This document shows, in pieces, positions 32,100-45,500 of a stretch of 64,000 nt of DNA (position 1 is the stretch's first letter; every line of letters begins with the position of its first letter). Location: assembly GCF_018320785.1 (NCBI RefSeq), contig NC_054868.1, forward strand, positions 48,305,874 to 48,369,873, read 5' to 3'. The position numbers and the translations under genes are program-made. Origin of the DNA: Cheilinus undulatus (lineage: Eukaryota > Chordata > Actinopteri > Labriformes > Labridae). Under the pieces are notes generated by a model. That model had not been told where the DNA came from. It made no database searches and saw only the letters and a program-made list of their open reading frames with translations.

Positions 32100-35000
32100 G
32101 TGTGTCATTCAAAATGTCACCCATTACTCCACCTCCTCCCTGGAGTAACATCATGCAATATCGTGTGATGATATCTGCCAAGCTACAGGTTTTTATGAGT
32201 AAACGTTGTATTTGTTCTAGCTGTTAGATTTGAATAAAAAATAACCGAGAGAAAAAATCAAATTCATTCATGATTATATTGTATGCAAATTGTTCGTGAT
32301 ATCCTTTCTCTGTTTTTCTCTGAAATACGTCGTTTTTTTTTATATTATGATGAGTGACTGGCGCAGTGCTGGTCGGGACTTAAAAGTTGGTCTAAGAGCT
32401 GTTGTCAGTAGGTAAGAAAAAGATCTTTCATATGGATGGAGGGGGAATTTTAATCTCGCCACTGTTTCGGTATAACTTCCTCATTTAGATATTTCTTATT
32501 TTATTTATTCTTTATTGCTTCACCCGATATCGTTGTCTTTTTGATTTAAATCGTCTCTCTTTTAATCGAACATATTTTTAATTATTTTATTGAATCCATT
32601 TTGGTGTGCATTAGTCTCTAAATCCTTTTACCAATCTATCTTTTTGTCAATTACTTTTGTAATCTCCGGAAAAGCCCTTTGAACTGCAATTGAATTTGTT
32701 TGAAAGTTGCTATTATAAATAAAATATATCTAAAGTTTGAGTGATTAAATTTATAACAGTGAAAACAAAGGTTGTTTATCGAAATCAGCTAGTATAAACA
32801 CCAGTCCTGTAGTCTGAGCAGCAGTCTTACAAGGTTGGTATTTAAAAATATTTTGTTTACAGAAGTTTGTAAATGCTCTAATTAACTAACTGGCTTAAAT
32901 GTATATGCATCTCATTAAATATAAACAGGATTAGAATGAAACTTTATAAAAATGATGTGTGTACCATGATAGTACATGAGTTCAGCTGGGTACAGTATGA
33001 ATAATGACATCGTTTCTTTTGAGAAAAGATTATCATGTTTAATAGTTGTATGTATTTGTGGTAGGACCCCTTTAAACGCGAGATGCTGCATCTCAAGAAT
33101 TATCCTTTAAATAATCCTTATTAAAAAGCGTTAGGAATAACATGTCCAAAAACTTTTGGCAATATAACTTAAGGCATTAAGGATGCACAGTATTTTTGCA
33201 CCTTATCATATTAGCGCATAGACTTAAAGATAGTTATTGAATAGGCAGATATGGATGTTTTTTTTAATCAGTAAATGAACCATACATCACAGCAGAATGT
33301 AAGAATACAGAATAATTTTACAGTATAAAGTTAAGGCATAAGGCACAAAGTTTCAAACATGTTGTATGTTGGGGAAAACATTCACCAAACAGCACGGACT
33401 GGGAATCAAAGCAATGACCAGTGTGTATAGGACCCCAACCACTGTATGTGGGCACCTGCTCTTCCAACTGAGCTAAACCAGTGCACTCATCCTCATTTCT
33501 TGAATTTTAAAGTGTGCTCTAAGGACTGAGGTAAATTTTAGGTCTAAACTACAGTGAGGTTATTTATTTATTTATTTATTTTGCAGTAATGAAGATTATG
33601 GTTTGGTTTTTTTGTGTCTTACAGAACTTGTTCAAATTGTCTTACACTTGGCAAATAGGTTTTTTTTAATCAGGAGAAATTATTTTATATTCAAAATTCC
33701 ACAAAGATGGCATTTTTATTTAGTTCACTACAGAGCTCACTGCTACTGAATGAATGCACCCGTCATCTATAACAGAATTACACATCCTGTGTCCTTATCT
33801 AAGAAGAGTTGTGTCACGAAAAGAGTAACAGGTAAATCCCAGTACAGGAAAGGCTTGGCTTTATTATAAGGGTGAAAAAAACTCATGTATGTAATATTGG
33901 CATCAGCTAGAGTTTGAAAAATGAGTTTGAAAAAATCTAAAATTTATCAGGGTTTCTTTTTTTTTCACATTTACACCTCTGCCTCCAGACAAAATATGAT
34001 TATATTTCCCTTTGCACTTTAATTGACTTCTGGTTTATATTTTTAAGTTTCATTTTTGAAAATTTACTTTAATTATTTGAGAGTTGATTAGTAATGCTGA
34101 GTTAAATTACAGCACAAATACACTGTATATTTATTTTCTCCATAACTGTTACTGTTTATTCATGTATTTACGCTTTCGCTGCTTTACCTGTTTTGTAACT
34201 GTCTGCTGTGACACCACAATTTCACAATTCAGGATCCTTGAAAAGTGAAAATCCGATATCGCTCACCCCAAAATATGAAATGAGTAAATGAAACCACAAT
34301 ATCCGAGTTATTTTTGGAGAATGACACTTCTGCTTTCAGCATACCTAAATAATTCAGCTGTCAGTGCCAAAAACATACCAGGATTAAGTAAATAATCATG
34401 TTTTTCTGACCTGATATTTCAGCTGCTGAAATTGGGAACGTGACAAGCTCATGGCATCCATTAATGCATTAGATTGGCTGTTTGGTTGTCAGTCAAGATA
34501 CAATTTAGAACTGTTACACTGGCTGTGGGATCGATTATCAGTCTCAGTGCTGTTTGATGCATGTCTTCCCCCATTCTCTCTCCCCTTATTTTGTTCTCTC
34601 TTCAGCTGTCCTATCAAAATAAAAGCAAATAGCCCAAAAATAACCTTAAAAAGGCTGTTAGAAATTTACCAAGCAAATAACCAGGGTTCTTACACTTCTA
34701 AAAATCAGATTTAAGACTTTTTAAGATTTGTACCAAGAAAAAAAATCTTTTGTGCAACATTCAAAAAAGAAATTTGCTGTTTATGAAATGTCAAATGATG
34801 TAGGGCAGATATTTTATTAGCAATAAATGTACAAATTTTATTATTTCTGACACATTTACTGCTTCTATTTCATTACTTTATAATACACCGATTATTATTG
34901 TATTTTTGCAGGTATGCTGATTCCTCATTAACTAGTTTTTGCCTGAGAATTCTAATTGCCTTGAGATGAGCAGCAATTCAAAAGGGATTTTTTTTTCCTT

Positions 35001-35400
35001 TCTATGCGACTTAGACTATCATTAACATATTTTAATCCAGTGGACAAGCATTTGCACTTAAAGAAAAATTAAAATTGAAGAGATTTAACTAGAAAACAAT
35101 AAATAGATGGACATGTCCTAGTCAAAATGCCATCTAAATTTTCAGACTTTCAACAGTAGAGATAAGACTTTTTAAGTTGTTTTAAGACCTTAAAATCTGA
35201 GGTCCAATTTAAGACTTCAACTATTTGCAGGAATCTTGATAATGGAAAACTAACGTTTCATATTTTCGTTCTCATATAAATTTTGAGATTTTTAAGGTTT
35301 CCCTACGGTAATTTAAAAATGCTTTTTGATTGATGCTTTGCTTTTGGGGAATTTTTGGAAATTTTACGACAAATAAAATGTGAAGAAAAGGAAACAAACA
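32100..35400. other. Intergenic stretch between brd4 promoter and akap8l 3' end
   Basis: AT-rich, with the SINE head at 33391-33486 and a (TTTA) run at about 33560-33580. No coding exon or conserved-looking element was recognised in either strand. Confidence 0.5.
33391..33486 (-). repeat. tRNA-derived SINE head, minus strand
   Basis: Read on the minus strand it begins GCACTGGTTTAGCTCAGTTGG, with an A box TAGCTCAGTTGG. About 45 bases later it has a B-box-like GATTCCCAGTCC. This is the tRNA-like head of a SINE; the body is short or lost. Confidence 0.7.
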
Positions 35401-35415
35401 ATGAATTATTTAATT

Positions 35416-35421
35416 TTTATT
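35416..35421 (-). terminator. akap8l: Candidate akap8l polyadenylation signal
   Basis: TTTATT on the plus strand gives AATAAA on the minus strand, about 680 bp past the akap8l stop codon. Other AT-rich hexamers are nearby, so the assignment is tentative. Confidence 0.35.
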
Positions 35422-36098
35422 TGGAAACAGTGGAGCAGTAACTTATTAAACAAGCTCATTTCCTACTCAGAGTGAAACCAGATTTTACATGTTAGATATG
35501 AATCATGCTTGTTCCATACTCGCAGTGCCTTCAATCATCTCATCCCTTCTGCTTTTGGACAGAAAAACTGCATCCAGGTTTAGACTTTTACAAAATACTG
35601 GAAATTCATACACTAGCCACCAGTTATTGACAGACTGCTATGGCATTAAACTCATCACAAATATCTCTCCACTTAACAATGCTTATGATGTTTCAAGCAA
35701 TCCTAAATAAGAAAAACTAAACATACTTTTTAAAACAAAAGGCACAAGAAAAAAAACTTAAGAAAAAAGTTTGAGAGTTTAACTTTTCTGCCTCCTTACT
35801 GACTTTTAAGAGAAAAACCCTCAAGTCATGTTTCTACCAACACTGCCTGAGAGAGCAGGTAGAAACACATCAGACAGTTCATAGTTTCATCAAACTCTAA
35901 AAAAATTAAAAGAATAAGACTGTTTCCCAAAAGAACAAGTATTCTTAAAATAAAAAAAAATCAAAGAAGCTCAGCATCAGCAGACAATGGAACAGGAAAG
36001 GAACAGGTAGATCTTTTTTTTAATATGCTCCTGGTAATGACACAGGGTTCAAAGGGACTGGGTTGGGTTCATCAACTGGTCTAGGCTGCAAAAGTCAT

Positions 36099-36524
36099 TC
36101 ATTCCCCCTCCTCCTCCTCTTCCTCCTCCTCCTCCTCCCCCTCTGCTGCCTCTACTCCCTCATCTCCCTCCTCTTCCTCCCCGGCAGGTAATCCCTCCTC
36201 CCCAACCTCATCATGAACCACAAAGCCCTCCTCCTCCTCTTCTCCAACTTCAAAACCCTCCTCTTCCTGGTTCTCCGGCTGCTCCTCCCCCTCCATGACC
36301 GGCTCCTGCTCCATCTTTTCCTCTTCCCCTGCTGCCTCTTCTGCTGCTTCACCCTCAGCCTCCTCCTGGTTTGTCTCTCCATCAGCTGCCTCGTCCTCTT
36401 TAGCTGCAGTCTTGTCTGTCTGGCCGTCTGCTGCCTCATTGGTTAAATCGATCTCAGAGACGTCCATCACCATGGAGTCCTCTGGGTCCTGCTCGTCTTG
36501 GTTGCCAATGAATGGATTTTCACC
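36099..36524 (-). CDS. akap8l: akap8l last coding exon: acidic tail and stop (residues 544-684)
   Basis: Opens GENPFIGNQDEQDPEDS, matching human GENPFTDSPEEE. A long Glu/Ala/Gly-rich tail follows, ending in a run of Glu before GE and TGA at 36101-36099. No amphipathic helix like the AKAP8 RII-binding site is evident. The Glu run is encoded by mixed GAG/GAA repeats. Confidence 0.95.
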   Translation of the reverse strand, partial: GENPFIGNQDEQDPEDSMVMDVSEIDLTNEAADGQTDKTAAKEDEAADGETNQEEAEGEAAEEAAGEEEKMEQEPVMEGEEQPENQEEEGFEVGEEEEEGFVVHDEVGEEGLPAGEEEEGDEGVEAAEGEEEEEEEEEEGE

Positions 36525-39500
36525 CTGACAATGAAAGAACAGTTTTGGTTACACTAATTATCTCCATTTTCAAGAACCAGAGTACGCTACTTGGTTCAAA
36601 CTCTCTTGACAAAACTGCATGTCTGCCATAACGGAAGAAACTGTCAAATAGCAGTAATGTGTTTATTCTGCAGGTTTGATAAAAAATACAACATGAGATT
36701 CAAGCTGTAGAGTAAGAGGGTGGGCTTGCTAAAGTCATGAAACTAGTGAGGGATGTTCCGAAATGCAGAAATGTGGAAACATCGTCCACAAACACTCAAC
36801 CTTTCTATTTTTAAAGCATGTAACAACAGTCGCAAGTTTTAGTTAAGCTTCTTTCACATTTTAAATGCTGTTTTGAAACTTAAATACATTGGGAGTGTGT
36901 GCACCAAGACAAACGTAACAGAATGTCCATGATGTGGTTGGTTACTCATTCTCACAAACACACAAAAAACTGCAACCGGCAGGAAAAACTTGTCAGTTGA
37001 GAGCCTAAACTATTGGGTAAAGGGGCCCTTCCTCAGGAAATTTTAGGAATCAAACACTTTATTTCCTACATTTTGGCAAATACTCATAAAACAGTATGTG
37101 GTTGACATTCAGATCTGTAATTCCTTTACAAAGCTCACATTCTAGTGAGCTTTAATTTTTTGTTTTCCACATGTTGATTTTTTGACTGAGTTTATTCAAC
37201 ACAAATCACATTAAATAAGCCTGTTTACTGATTCAACACACAAGAAATCAAGAATATCTAAAGCTAACCTGAAACAAAGTCAAACAGTAAAAAGTATAGT
37301 TTATAGATTTTAGCTAAATAAGGGATTATATTCATAAAGGTGACTTCAAATAATTTTAAATGATAAACTCCCAAGGTTAAAAACCTTAGAAACTCTTGCT
37401 GTAGCATGTTAACATTACTTATCAACAGAATAAGGATGACTTTAGTGCCTTCTTTTATCAGGTTATGCTGCCACCTGCAGGAGGTCCCACTACACTATAA
37501 AAGTAAAGTAAACTGACTAGGGCTGCAGTAATCAACTCTTTTTCTAATCAAGTTCTCTAATAAGAAATACTGCATTTTTTAATCAACACTTTTGCTTTTT
37601 CAAGAGCAATAGTACTAGACAAATGAGAAACAATGGGTCCCTTAAACGAACTACTTCTATATCAAAATTCATATTAACAAGTTCTCTAAAGAACATTCAT
37701 TTTACAAAGAGCACCAAAACAGGACTTGAATTGTGAAGCCTGTCTGTGTCCTGTGAAACTGTCGGGTCAATCAGGTAAGTTTATGACAAACTGAGTGCTG
37801 TCTCACATGACCAATTCATATAGGCAGCGTGTAGTCGATCTGGGTAGGTTCACCGGTGCAGATGTATTTGCCTCAAGGAACTTTTTTAATTGAATCGTTT
37901 CAGCCCTACAACTGACCAGCCGTTAAACTAGCTGCGATATCTGCAGCAGAAAAGACAAAAAGAAAAATAACGAAGACTGTGTCGCATCCCCACTTTGGAC
38001 ATTTAGTGATGTGGAATGTCAATAAAAGCAGCCACGCCTCGACACAAAAGAAAGTCCACATTTAAAACTAAACCCTGGAAAAGTGTAGTATCCATTTGAG
38101 AAGCTTGGTAACACTGCAGCTGTGTGGCTGATGGGTACAATGTATTTATTTTCAAACTAAAATGTATTTGTAAACATGTAGCCTCAGAGCACTCATTGAC
38201 ATGATAATGTACATACCTTAAGGTAGCTCTCCAGCTTCTTGCCAATGAGTTTGTGGTTGAGGATGCTGCGAGCAACAGACAGACTGGCCCTCTTGGACTG
38301 CTCCATCATACCCTAGAACCACAGAAAAAACAGTTCCAATCATTTACAGGACTGACTGCACAGCATCCAGAGAACAAACATAACAAATTGAATGCAACAT
38401 GGTGATGGTTAGTTTGCTGTATTCATACTGAAGATAACAGGTACATTTAATTTAATCCTGAGAGTGCATACCTTCCTGTTGTAGTTGTGGTCAGGAGATT
38501 TGATGTGTTTCTGGATCAGGTGAGGCTGCATGGGAATGAAAAGGTCACAAGCTGCACAGTGGGCAGCTTCCACTTTCCTCATGAAGTGCTCCATGCCAAG
38601 CTCTAAACAGATGTGAAAGATAATTTTAGTAAGCGGTTCATAAATTCTGTACTTTTTACTTACTGTGTGAACATCTGTTGCTTACCTCTGGTGAGGTCTT
38701 GCTCTCTGTACACCTGGCAGATGGCAGCGCTCTGGTTTTCCAGCTGACTCACCCTCTGCTCTGTTTTCTTGAACTTATTTAGCAAATACTCCTGAGGAAA
38801 CACAACAATGTGTGATTAATTTACACAGCAAATACACCACAGAAAAGTCGATGTTTGATAAATTCACGTTATAATAGGGATGGTCTTGTCAAGTTTTTAT
38901 TCGAAAGTCAACAGCAATTCTATATGTGATAATGAAACATCAGTATCCTAAATGTGCTGCAAATTAAACCACAGATGGACCAGTCTTAACTCATTAGCAT
39001 ACACCTGACACATAATTTAACACCAAATTGAACTTTAGAAATGATCCACTTTACTCAGCAACATCAAGTAAGACGTCTTTAAATTGATCATTCACTTTAA
39101 ACTTTTAAGTAATAATTTTCTTACACTGTGGCTGAGCAGCATGCAAGCATCGGGCACTGCAAAGCATGGCAAGCCTGCTGTCCACACTGCATCCATAACA
39201 TTTTTAATTCTCAGCCCTGTAATTTAATGTTTACTGAGCTAAAAAACATCCAGTGCTTTAAAATAAATGCAGATAAACAGAGGAGCAGTGCATTGTATGG
39301 ACAAGCCTTTGACTGTTGTAAGTCACATAGTTTTGGCTCCATGTTAACACTAGTCCGGGTAGAATACACTTAAAGCATGAATATAGATATTATAAACACA
39401 TAAATATGTCCACTTTGTAAAACAAGCCAACAGCTAGAAAGCTATATTGACTATGAGAGCTGAAAGAAAATCAATGTCAACAGACAGAGAGGAAAATAGG

Positions 39501-42500
39501 TACAGGGTAACAAGGAACAACAGCATTTATTGGCCTTTAGGATATTATAAAGGCAATCAATGTACTCAAGCTGATTTTGTCAATGCAACTGTCTAGTTAG
39601 TAGGGGTGGGAATCACTAATAGCCCCATGATACAATATCATCACGATACTTTGGTCACGATTCGAAATATTGCAATTTTAAACATTTTGCAATACAGTGA
39701 GTACTGCGATACCATATAATGTGATACATCGCAATATATACCATTTTTTCAACTATTTAACCGATTTAGCATAAGTCTTGCCCTCATGTTTGTCGTATTT
39801 CTGCTGTATTTTATTTTCATGTAGCACTTCTTGCAAGCCTTATGTGTCATGTCCATCTCATTCAGGCCCTGCTTGCAATCCTAATGTCCTTCCCCTGGTG
39901 CTGCCATGTTTGTTGTACTAACTTTCTCCTGCTCTACGACCATCACCTCTACTGAACTCACTGGACAAACAACTGTCCAAACAATTGATTTTATTTTCCC
40001 ATTATCATAGACTTTAGTTCATATTGGCAATTGATTTGAAAAAAATCAATACGTGGTGGATGAGATGATACGATATATCACCAGGCAAAATATCACGAGA
40101 CTATGCTGTATCGGTATTTTCTCCCATCCCTGCTAGTTAGAACATGCCATTAGAAACTCTACTATTTTTCACGCTACTGTTTTGTCACCTGCACTCTTCC
40201 TCTTTTTGTTTCTTTATGTGCATTTACTGTTTAAAGTATATACAACAAATGTGACGGTATTGTTAATTGCGCAGTGATAGAAGCGTCTTAGTGTTGTGGT
40301 AGAAGTGCAATGGTTTCAGGAAAAAAAGTGTTTTTTAAGTTGAGCAGAGTGAAGGGAAGTGGGAACTACAGTTGCCAACAGCCCTTGCATACCCATCATC
40401 AGTTGCACTCACAGCACAAACAAAGTGGATGCTACGAGTGGTGGGGGAAAACCAAGTGAAAAAGTTTTTGAGATTGTGGAGGCTCCAGTGACTTTTATAT
40501 CTGACATGTGGAAGCATTTTGGTTTCCAGGAGTCAAGAAACAAGAAAGGAGAAAAGGTGATGGACAAACAAAAACAAGATGCAGAAACTGCCAAACTGTG
40601 GTGACAAACTTGAGGGGGAATATGAAAATCATGAGAAGCCACTTTGCAAATCATTACCAAAAAAAGATTTGGGAAGATACTAGGAGCAGAATCCAGCCTG
40701 GACAAAAGACTTGATCCCACTTTAACAGCTCAAAAGATCACAAGGCGTATCTGAGAATATATCGCCAAATACCTACAACCATTTTTTTTCTTGGACAACA
40801 AAGATCAGAAGGTTAGTAAACAGGCTGGAGCCGAAATTTAAGTATATTTTTAAGCCTAATGCACACATATGGCACTTTTTTGCATGTATTGTAATATTCA
40901 AAATGCAGTAATTCTTAATAAATTACCAACATCACATTTTCTCCCCATGTCTTACTTTGTTGTCTTGGGTTTTTTGAAATACAGCCCCATGGACTTGTTA
41001 CCGAGGTAATATGGTTTCTTCCCTAATAAAACAGCAACTAAATGTGCTACAGGCCCTGGATAAAGTTTGCAGTGCTTCCAATTGGATTGGATGGAGGGAA
41101 GAGTAGGAAATTTAGGAGAGTGGGGTATGATGGGGAAAAAGAGCCAAAGACTGGGCTCAAACCCAGGCTACTTACATCAAGGACCATGGTCCCCCTACAC
41201 GGGGTTAACCCAACAACTAGGCAGTCTCCGCCCAGAGAAAATATATTTTTTGAATGAAAAAAAAAAGTGCAAGAATCTTCCGCTTTCATAAATGACTGAC
41301 TATTCAATCATTCAAAAACTGTGTCCAGAACCTACTCTTTACTCTTGTATATTACTGTCAGTTTTGATTTGGAATTCAAGTGATGAAGAACAATAATCCA
41401 TTAAAAACATCGTAATTACACACAAATTATCAATATGTGAAGTTTGAAATCTCTCACTCACCTGTAGGAAGTCTGTAGTGGGCTTAGTAAGCTGGTTGGA
41501 CAGGAACTTAAAGCTGTCCTTATGGAAACGACTCTCCAGATGAGTTTCCATCTCCTCCTTGTAGAATGAACGGAACCTGCATACAGAGCATGCAAACATC
41601 ACCCTGGAAAATAAAGAAAGGCCGTCAAAAAGGAGCACAGAGAGAAAAAGTGGACAAAACAGGTCATTAGAAATGATCCAATTTACTGAAGATTCATTAA
41701 TGAGCAGTTTCAACACACAAAAGTTATTTAAATAAACAAAGAGTCAGAGCATCAAGAAAGGCAGAAAAAAAAACAGAAAAATTAAGTAGTAAATCTTGAC
41801 CCAGAGGTTAAGAGGTACTCAGTTTGTGATTACACCTTTCCAGGAAGCCCCTCCTCTTTCTCAATTTTGGGGGTTTGTCCTGACCCGGGGTTGAGGTCTG
41901 TTTGCCCTGTGGACTTTTCTTTTCTTCTGGTTTGGCTGAAGCTGAACACAAAAGCACATTAGGCAAGTCTCCATGTCCATAGGAGGGTTAACAAAGTCAA
42001 GTGCCTGCTGCAGACTGACAAACATGTTCTGAACAAGAAATAAAGAGAGGAGGATGTGTGGTTGAGCCTACCTTTATCCCCATCTGCAGCAGGTTCCTGT
42101 GAGGGAAAGACTCTTATTACTTATGTAGCTTAGAAGAAGCAAATGGCACATGTATGAGGTGGCTATCATACTAAAAGTAAGATAGTTTGTTAAATAGGTT
42201 GAATCTTCATAGCCTGAGCAGTAAACAGTAGGCCCTTCAACAAAAATGTCAGTGAACCTTTGATGAAATAACACCAGCCATTGTTGAAAACTCAACTTCA
42301 ATTTTGTGTTGCTCAATTCAACCAGGTAGCTCAGATGTTTATTTAGAGGGTAGAATTAAAAACAAGGGAAACTGCATCCACGGTCGACTCACCCCATCCC
42401 CAGTCTTGGGTTCACTATCATCACCGTTTCTTTCTGTTTGTTCTGTAAAAACAGGAAACATCCAGATCACACTTGGACCTGGAAATGTTGTTTGCCAACT

Positions 42501-45500
42501 ACTGTTTTCATGAATTGTATCACTAATATACATTACCTTTGGGAGCATCTGACTCCGAATTCTCTGTCTTATTCATCTTTGACTCTGGCTCATCGCCTGA
42601 AGTCGGTGTCTGCTTTCTCTTCTTCTGCAAATCCCTTTGCGGTTTCACCTGCTACAGTCGACAAAATCAATTTGCATTCACACAAAAACACATGGGAAAC
42701 AGGCAGAAGTTATACTACTTACTCTACAGTTGAAATGTGTTCCTTCCCTGGGAATTTCTTTATCAATAGTCTTAGCCTTATCTTAAGACTACCCAGGGAT
42801 GGGGCAAGAGAAAAAAGAAGAAAAAAACCAAAACAAAATCCCCAAAAATGAAATCATTCAGCACCCCCCACTGCTAAACGAGACAAAGAACTGAAGAAAG
42901 AGTTCTCACTTGCTTTAACTGTATAGAAAGGGGAGCTCCATGATGCAAGGCTGATATATTAAAGAGGGGCAAGTGATGAATCAAATGTGTGTCAGGGGTT
43001 ATTTGCTTTACATGGCACATAGCAGGCTCTAGCACTTTAGCAGGCTGACTTGCTAGTTGGTTGAGGTTACATAAGGAGGGAATCAGAAAGGGTGCAACCT
43101 TTGCCCCATGTCTGAGGAGGTCTTATTTGGCTGGAGGTACTTACTTTGTTGAGGGGTCTCTTGCGGCCTCGCTGGCGGCCAGCCCGTGGGCCCCCTCCGA
43201 AATGCCTCCCAGGAAAGTCGTGAGGGCCTTGAATGGAACCCTGGAAGCCCCCACTCTCAGGGTACATGCGGTTGGACAGGAGGGATGGGAGCTTTCCTCT
43301 ACCACCTCCAGGAGAGTGGCCCCGGTGGCCACCACTACCACCGCCCCGCCCGCCTCCCATTGGAGTGGGGTCAGACCTGCGGCTTCCAAACCCTCCTCCA
43401 GCTCCTCGACCCCCGGCACTTCCACCCCTTCTGGGGGAACGTCGGCCCGCTCCGGCCCATCCTCCAGAACCTCCTCCCTGAACACTGCTGAAGGAGTCTC
43501 GCATATTCTGTCGCATTTTAGCGACTCCATAGGAAGAAGAGGGGCTGTCAAAGCCTCCTCCTCCTCCTAGACCCATTCCCCCTCCGAAGCCTGAGCCTCC
43601 TCGCTGTCCCAACAGCATGCTGTCCCCACGGCCATCGCCATAACCATAGCTACCGCCGCCAGATCTGTAGAGATCTCGGAAGGAGGAGGGTGAGGAGCGC
43701 GAGTCGAATGACTCGTACTGGTCATACCTGCGGGAGGGAGGGAGAGGGTTGACAGCAAAGCAGAGAGCAGGGGAGGCAGGGAGGGCAGTCAGGTTTGGAT
43801 TTCTCCACCTGCATTTCCTTCTCCTCCACAGTCTCGCTTCTTCATTTTTTTATGTCACTCCCAGCTTTATTTCAGAAATCACAATAGATCAAAAATGATG
43901 ATCCACATTGATTTAACACTCCAGTTGTGGTGATAAATTAAGCATTTATGATTTTCAAGCTATCTTTGAATTAACAGGAACTCATTCAACCACATTCTCT
44001 ATCAGAGGTCAAACAGTATCCTGTAGATCACTGTGAAAATGGTTTCTTAACTTTGAAACTTGTAGCAGACATGAGCATGGTCCCTCAGAACCAGGAAGGT
44101 CTTAAAACGAGCAAGAGATGAAAGGCATTCTGGGATTTTTTTCCTATTATATCAATTCTAGGGGTAAAAAATAAAAATCGGGCTTTATTGCTATGAAGAG
44201 GAGTGCTTTTGTTGATATCATGCTAACACCTGTAAGATCATCTCTCGTGCAACCTAAGGCCAGAACACAGGGTTAGGTCACATGGATGATGACAGAAATA
44301 AAAAAAGAGTATGAATAAAGAAAAACCAAAGTCAACAAAAAAAGAAATGTTCAAAGGGTGCTTCATAAAAAAATGGATTGGCCTCATGTGCGTTGATGTC
44401 AATCTGAAACTAATGGAATTATTTCTCTACAACAGCACCTCCACAGAAAAAGGCCATGCACTTTCATTTTTAAGGAATCAGACAAACCACAGCATGAAAA
44501 ATGGGCAACAATCAAAGTGTAGAGATGCATTTAAATACAGCCCAAGGACAACATACACCCTTTACATCCAAATAAGGGGCGCGGAAAACATGATTTACCA
44601 AGGTTATGTGTTCGGTGTAGACCAGTAACATGGCAGTTTCACAGCCCAATCAAGACCACCAGTTAAATACATCAACACCTAAGTTTCCAACTGTACTGTA
44701 ATGGTCTTATTGTAAACTGTTAAAATGTCATTTGTAAAACTGCTCCACCACCAAGCTCATTCAAAAGCAACAAACCAGGAAATGACCGCTCTCAATCCGT
44801 CATTACCAACAGCACCATGTAATATCTCAGCAAAATGTCAATCAGTACGTTTACATGCAATTAGAAAAAAACAAATCAAATGAAAACTGGACTTTTAGAG
44901 TGCATGTAAAAATGTCAGCCAGACTGGAATGGCTTTAATTTGAATTTCACACATCTAGTTATACAGTTGGATGTGTATTTAATCATGCATACACCCCAGA
45001 CTTGAAATGGACTATATGTTGTGCACATGTTCCATAGCTTCTACACAGGACTTTGACCAAGAGGTCAAACTACATAAATGCTAAGCATTGCAGAAGTTTC
45101 AACACTCATCTGCCTTTGGCTAGCAAAATATACTGAGAGAATACAGTGCATTTTATCTGTATTACAAGTAGGGTTGAATGTTTTTTTTTTCCTCTGCAAT
45201 ATTGCGACTGTGATTTAATATGTGATTATTTCTTAAGTTCCTCATCTTATGTATTTTACAACAAATACAAGCAATAAAGCATTCTAGATTATAACCAACA
45301 CAACATTAGATAAAAAAGAGCTGAACAACTTTAAAAAATATCTAGGTTAATTGTGATGGTTTTGTCTAATATTGGATTTGGATATGAATTATTGTATTGA
45401 AGGGAATAACAGCCTAAATTTTGTTATCCTCATAATTAATCCAAAAAGTGCACAAAAATTAAGAAAGTAGGATTTTTTGTAAACTATTCTAAAAAATAGG

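Larger units (their letters stand above)
38792..41461. other. akap8l intron between zinc fingers, repeat-bearing
   Basis: Holds the hAT element (39601-40132), the BED-finger remnant (40330-40740) and the SINE-like stretch (41085-41235). From 38792 to 39590 I see nothing recognisable. Confidence 0.5.

Noticed and set aside
36152..36528. Overlapping plus- and minus-strand frames rich in Leu, Ser or Arg
   Set aside because: Shadows of the Glu-rich akap8l tail.
43061..43570. Plus-strand frame of 169 codons
   Set aside because: Antisense of the Gly/Arg-rich akap8l exon 4, whose base composition suppresses stops.
43567..43758. Minus-strand frame overlapping the akap8l exon 4 start
   Set aside because: Wrong frame; the spliced frame through RYDQYESFDSR is conserved in the family.
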